Assembly: GCA_028708055.1 (NCBI GenBank)
Contig: JAQVZT010000048.1
Span: 1-5,742, forward strand
DNA from: Methanothrix sp.
GTDB lineage: Archaea > Halobacteriota > Methanosarcinia > Methanotrichales > Methanotrichaceae
Length of the DNA stretch: 5,742 nucleotides
Direction of reading: 5' to 3'
Under the pieces are notes generated by a model that saw only the letters and a program-made list of their open reading frames with translations, was not told the origin of the DNA and made no database searches. Each line of letters starts with the position of its first letter. Within the stretch, counting starts at the first letter, position 1. The position numbers and the translations under genes are program-made. Positions 5,741 through 5,742 of the stretch are shown here, in pieces.

Positions 5741-5742
5741 CA
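5600..5742 (-). repeat. Perfect 18-bp tandem repeat at the 5' end of the KamA-like gene
   Basis: Eight identical copies (the last lacks one base at the window edge) of an 18-bp unit that reads ATGATGGCTAATAATGAA on the coding strand. The array runs off the right end, so its true copy number is unknown. Each unit gives MMANNE in the gene's frame. The other two coding-strand frames carry stops in every unit. The unit is 28% G+C, lower than the flanking gene, and no copy differs, which points to recent expansion. The base run after the array (GAAATAAGGGCT) resembles the unit junction GAAATGATGGCT, perhaps a decayed ninth copy. Confidence 0.97.

Noticed and set aside
5600..5742. CRISPR array
   Set aside because: The units are contiguous 18-bp copies with no unique spacers, and they are in frame with a gene.

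Overview
The window looks like methanogenic archaeal DNA, most probably Methanothrix (Methanosaeta) or a close relative. This is inferred from several things. The prolyl-tRNA synthetase is of the archaeal/eukaryotic type with a C-terminal zinc module. Ribosome binding sites are GGAGG-like and upstream elements are TATA-like. There is an exported protein dense in N-X-S/T sequons, a TTG start, and a long KamA-family radical SAM protein. No database search was possible, so the genus is a guess from protein style.

Layout: (1) 1-555, plus strand, 3' end of proS, cut by the left edge. (2) 571-603, a strong hairpin between two convergent genes. (3) 626-2113, minus strand, an exported protein with a degenerate SNase-like (thermonuclease fold) domain followed by a long Thr/Asn/Pro/Lys-rich tail. 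Its core is fifteen 9-residue repeats, many carrying a glycosylation sequon. (4) 2114-2513, a divergent AT-rich intergenic stretch with TATA-like elements and one doubtful 66-codon ORF behind a good ribosome binding site. (5) 2514-3806, plus strand, a fold-type I PLP aminotransferase with all core catalytic residues. (6) 3803-5740, minus strand, a long KamA/lysine 2,3-aminomutase-like radical SAM protein that overlaps the aminotransferase tail to tail by 4 bp. At its 5' end lie eight perfect 18-bp tandem repeats (MMANNE per unit) that run off the right edge.

The aminotransferase and the KamA-like enzyme are both amino-acid-modifying enzymes expected to use PLP. They may belong to one pathway, for example making or processing a beta-amino acid, but convergent orientation is weak evidence for that. 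The points most worth attention are the start-codon repeat array, the apparent change of substrate-pocket residues and the extra N-terminal domain in the KamA-like protein, and the pseudo-nuclease fused to a sequon-rich repeat stalk.
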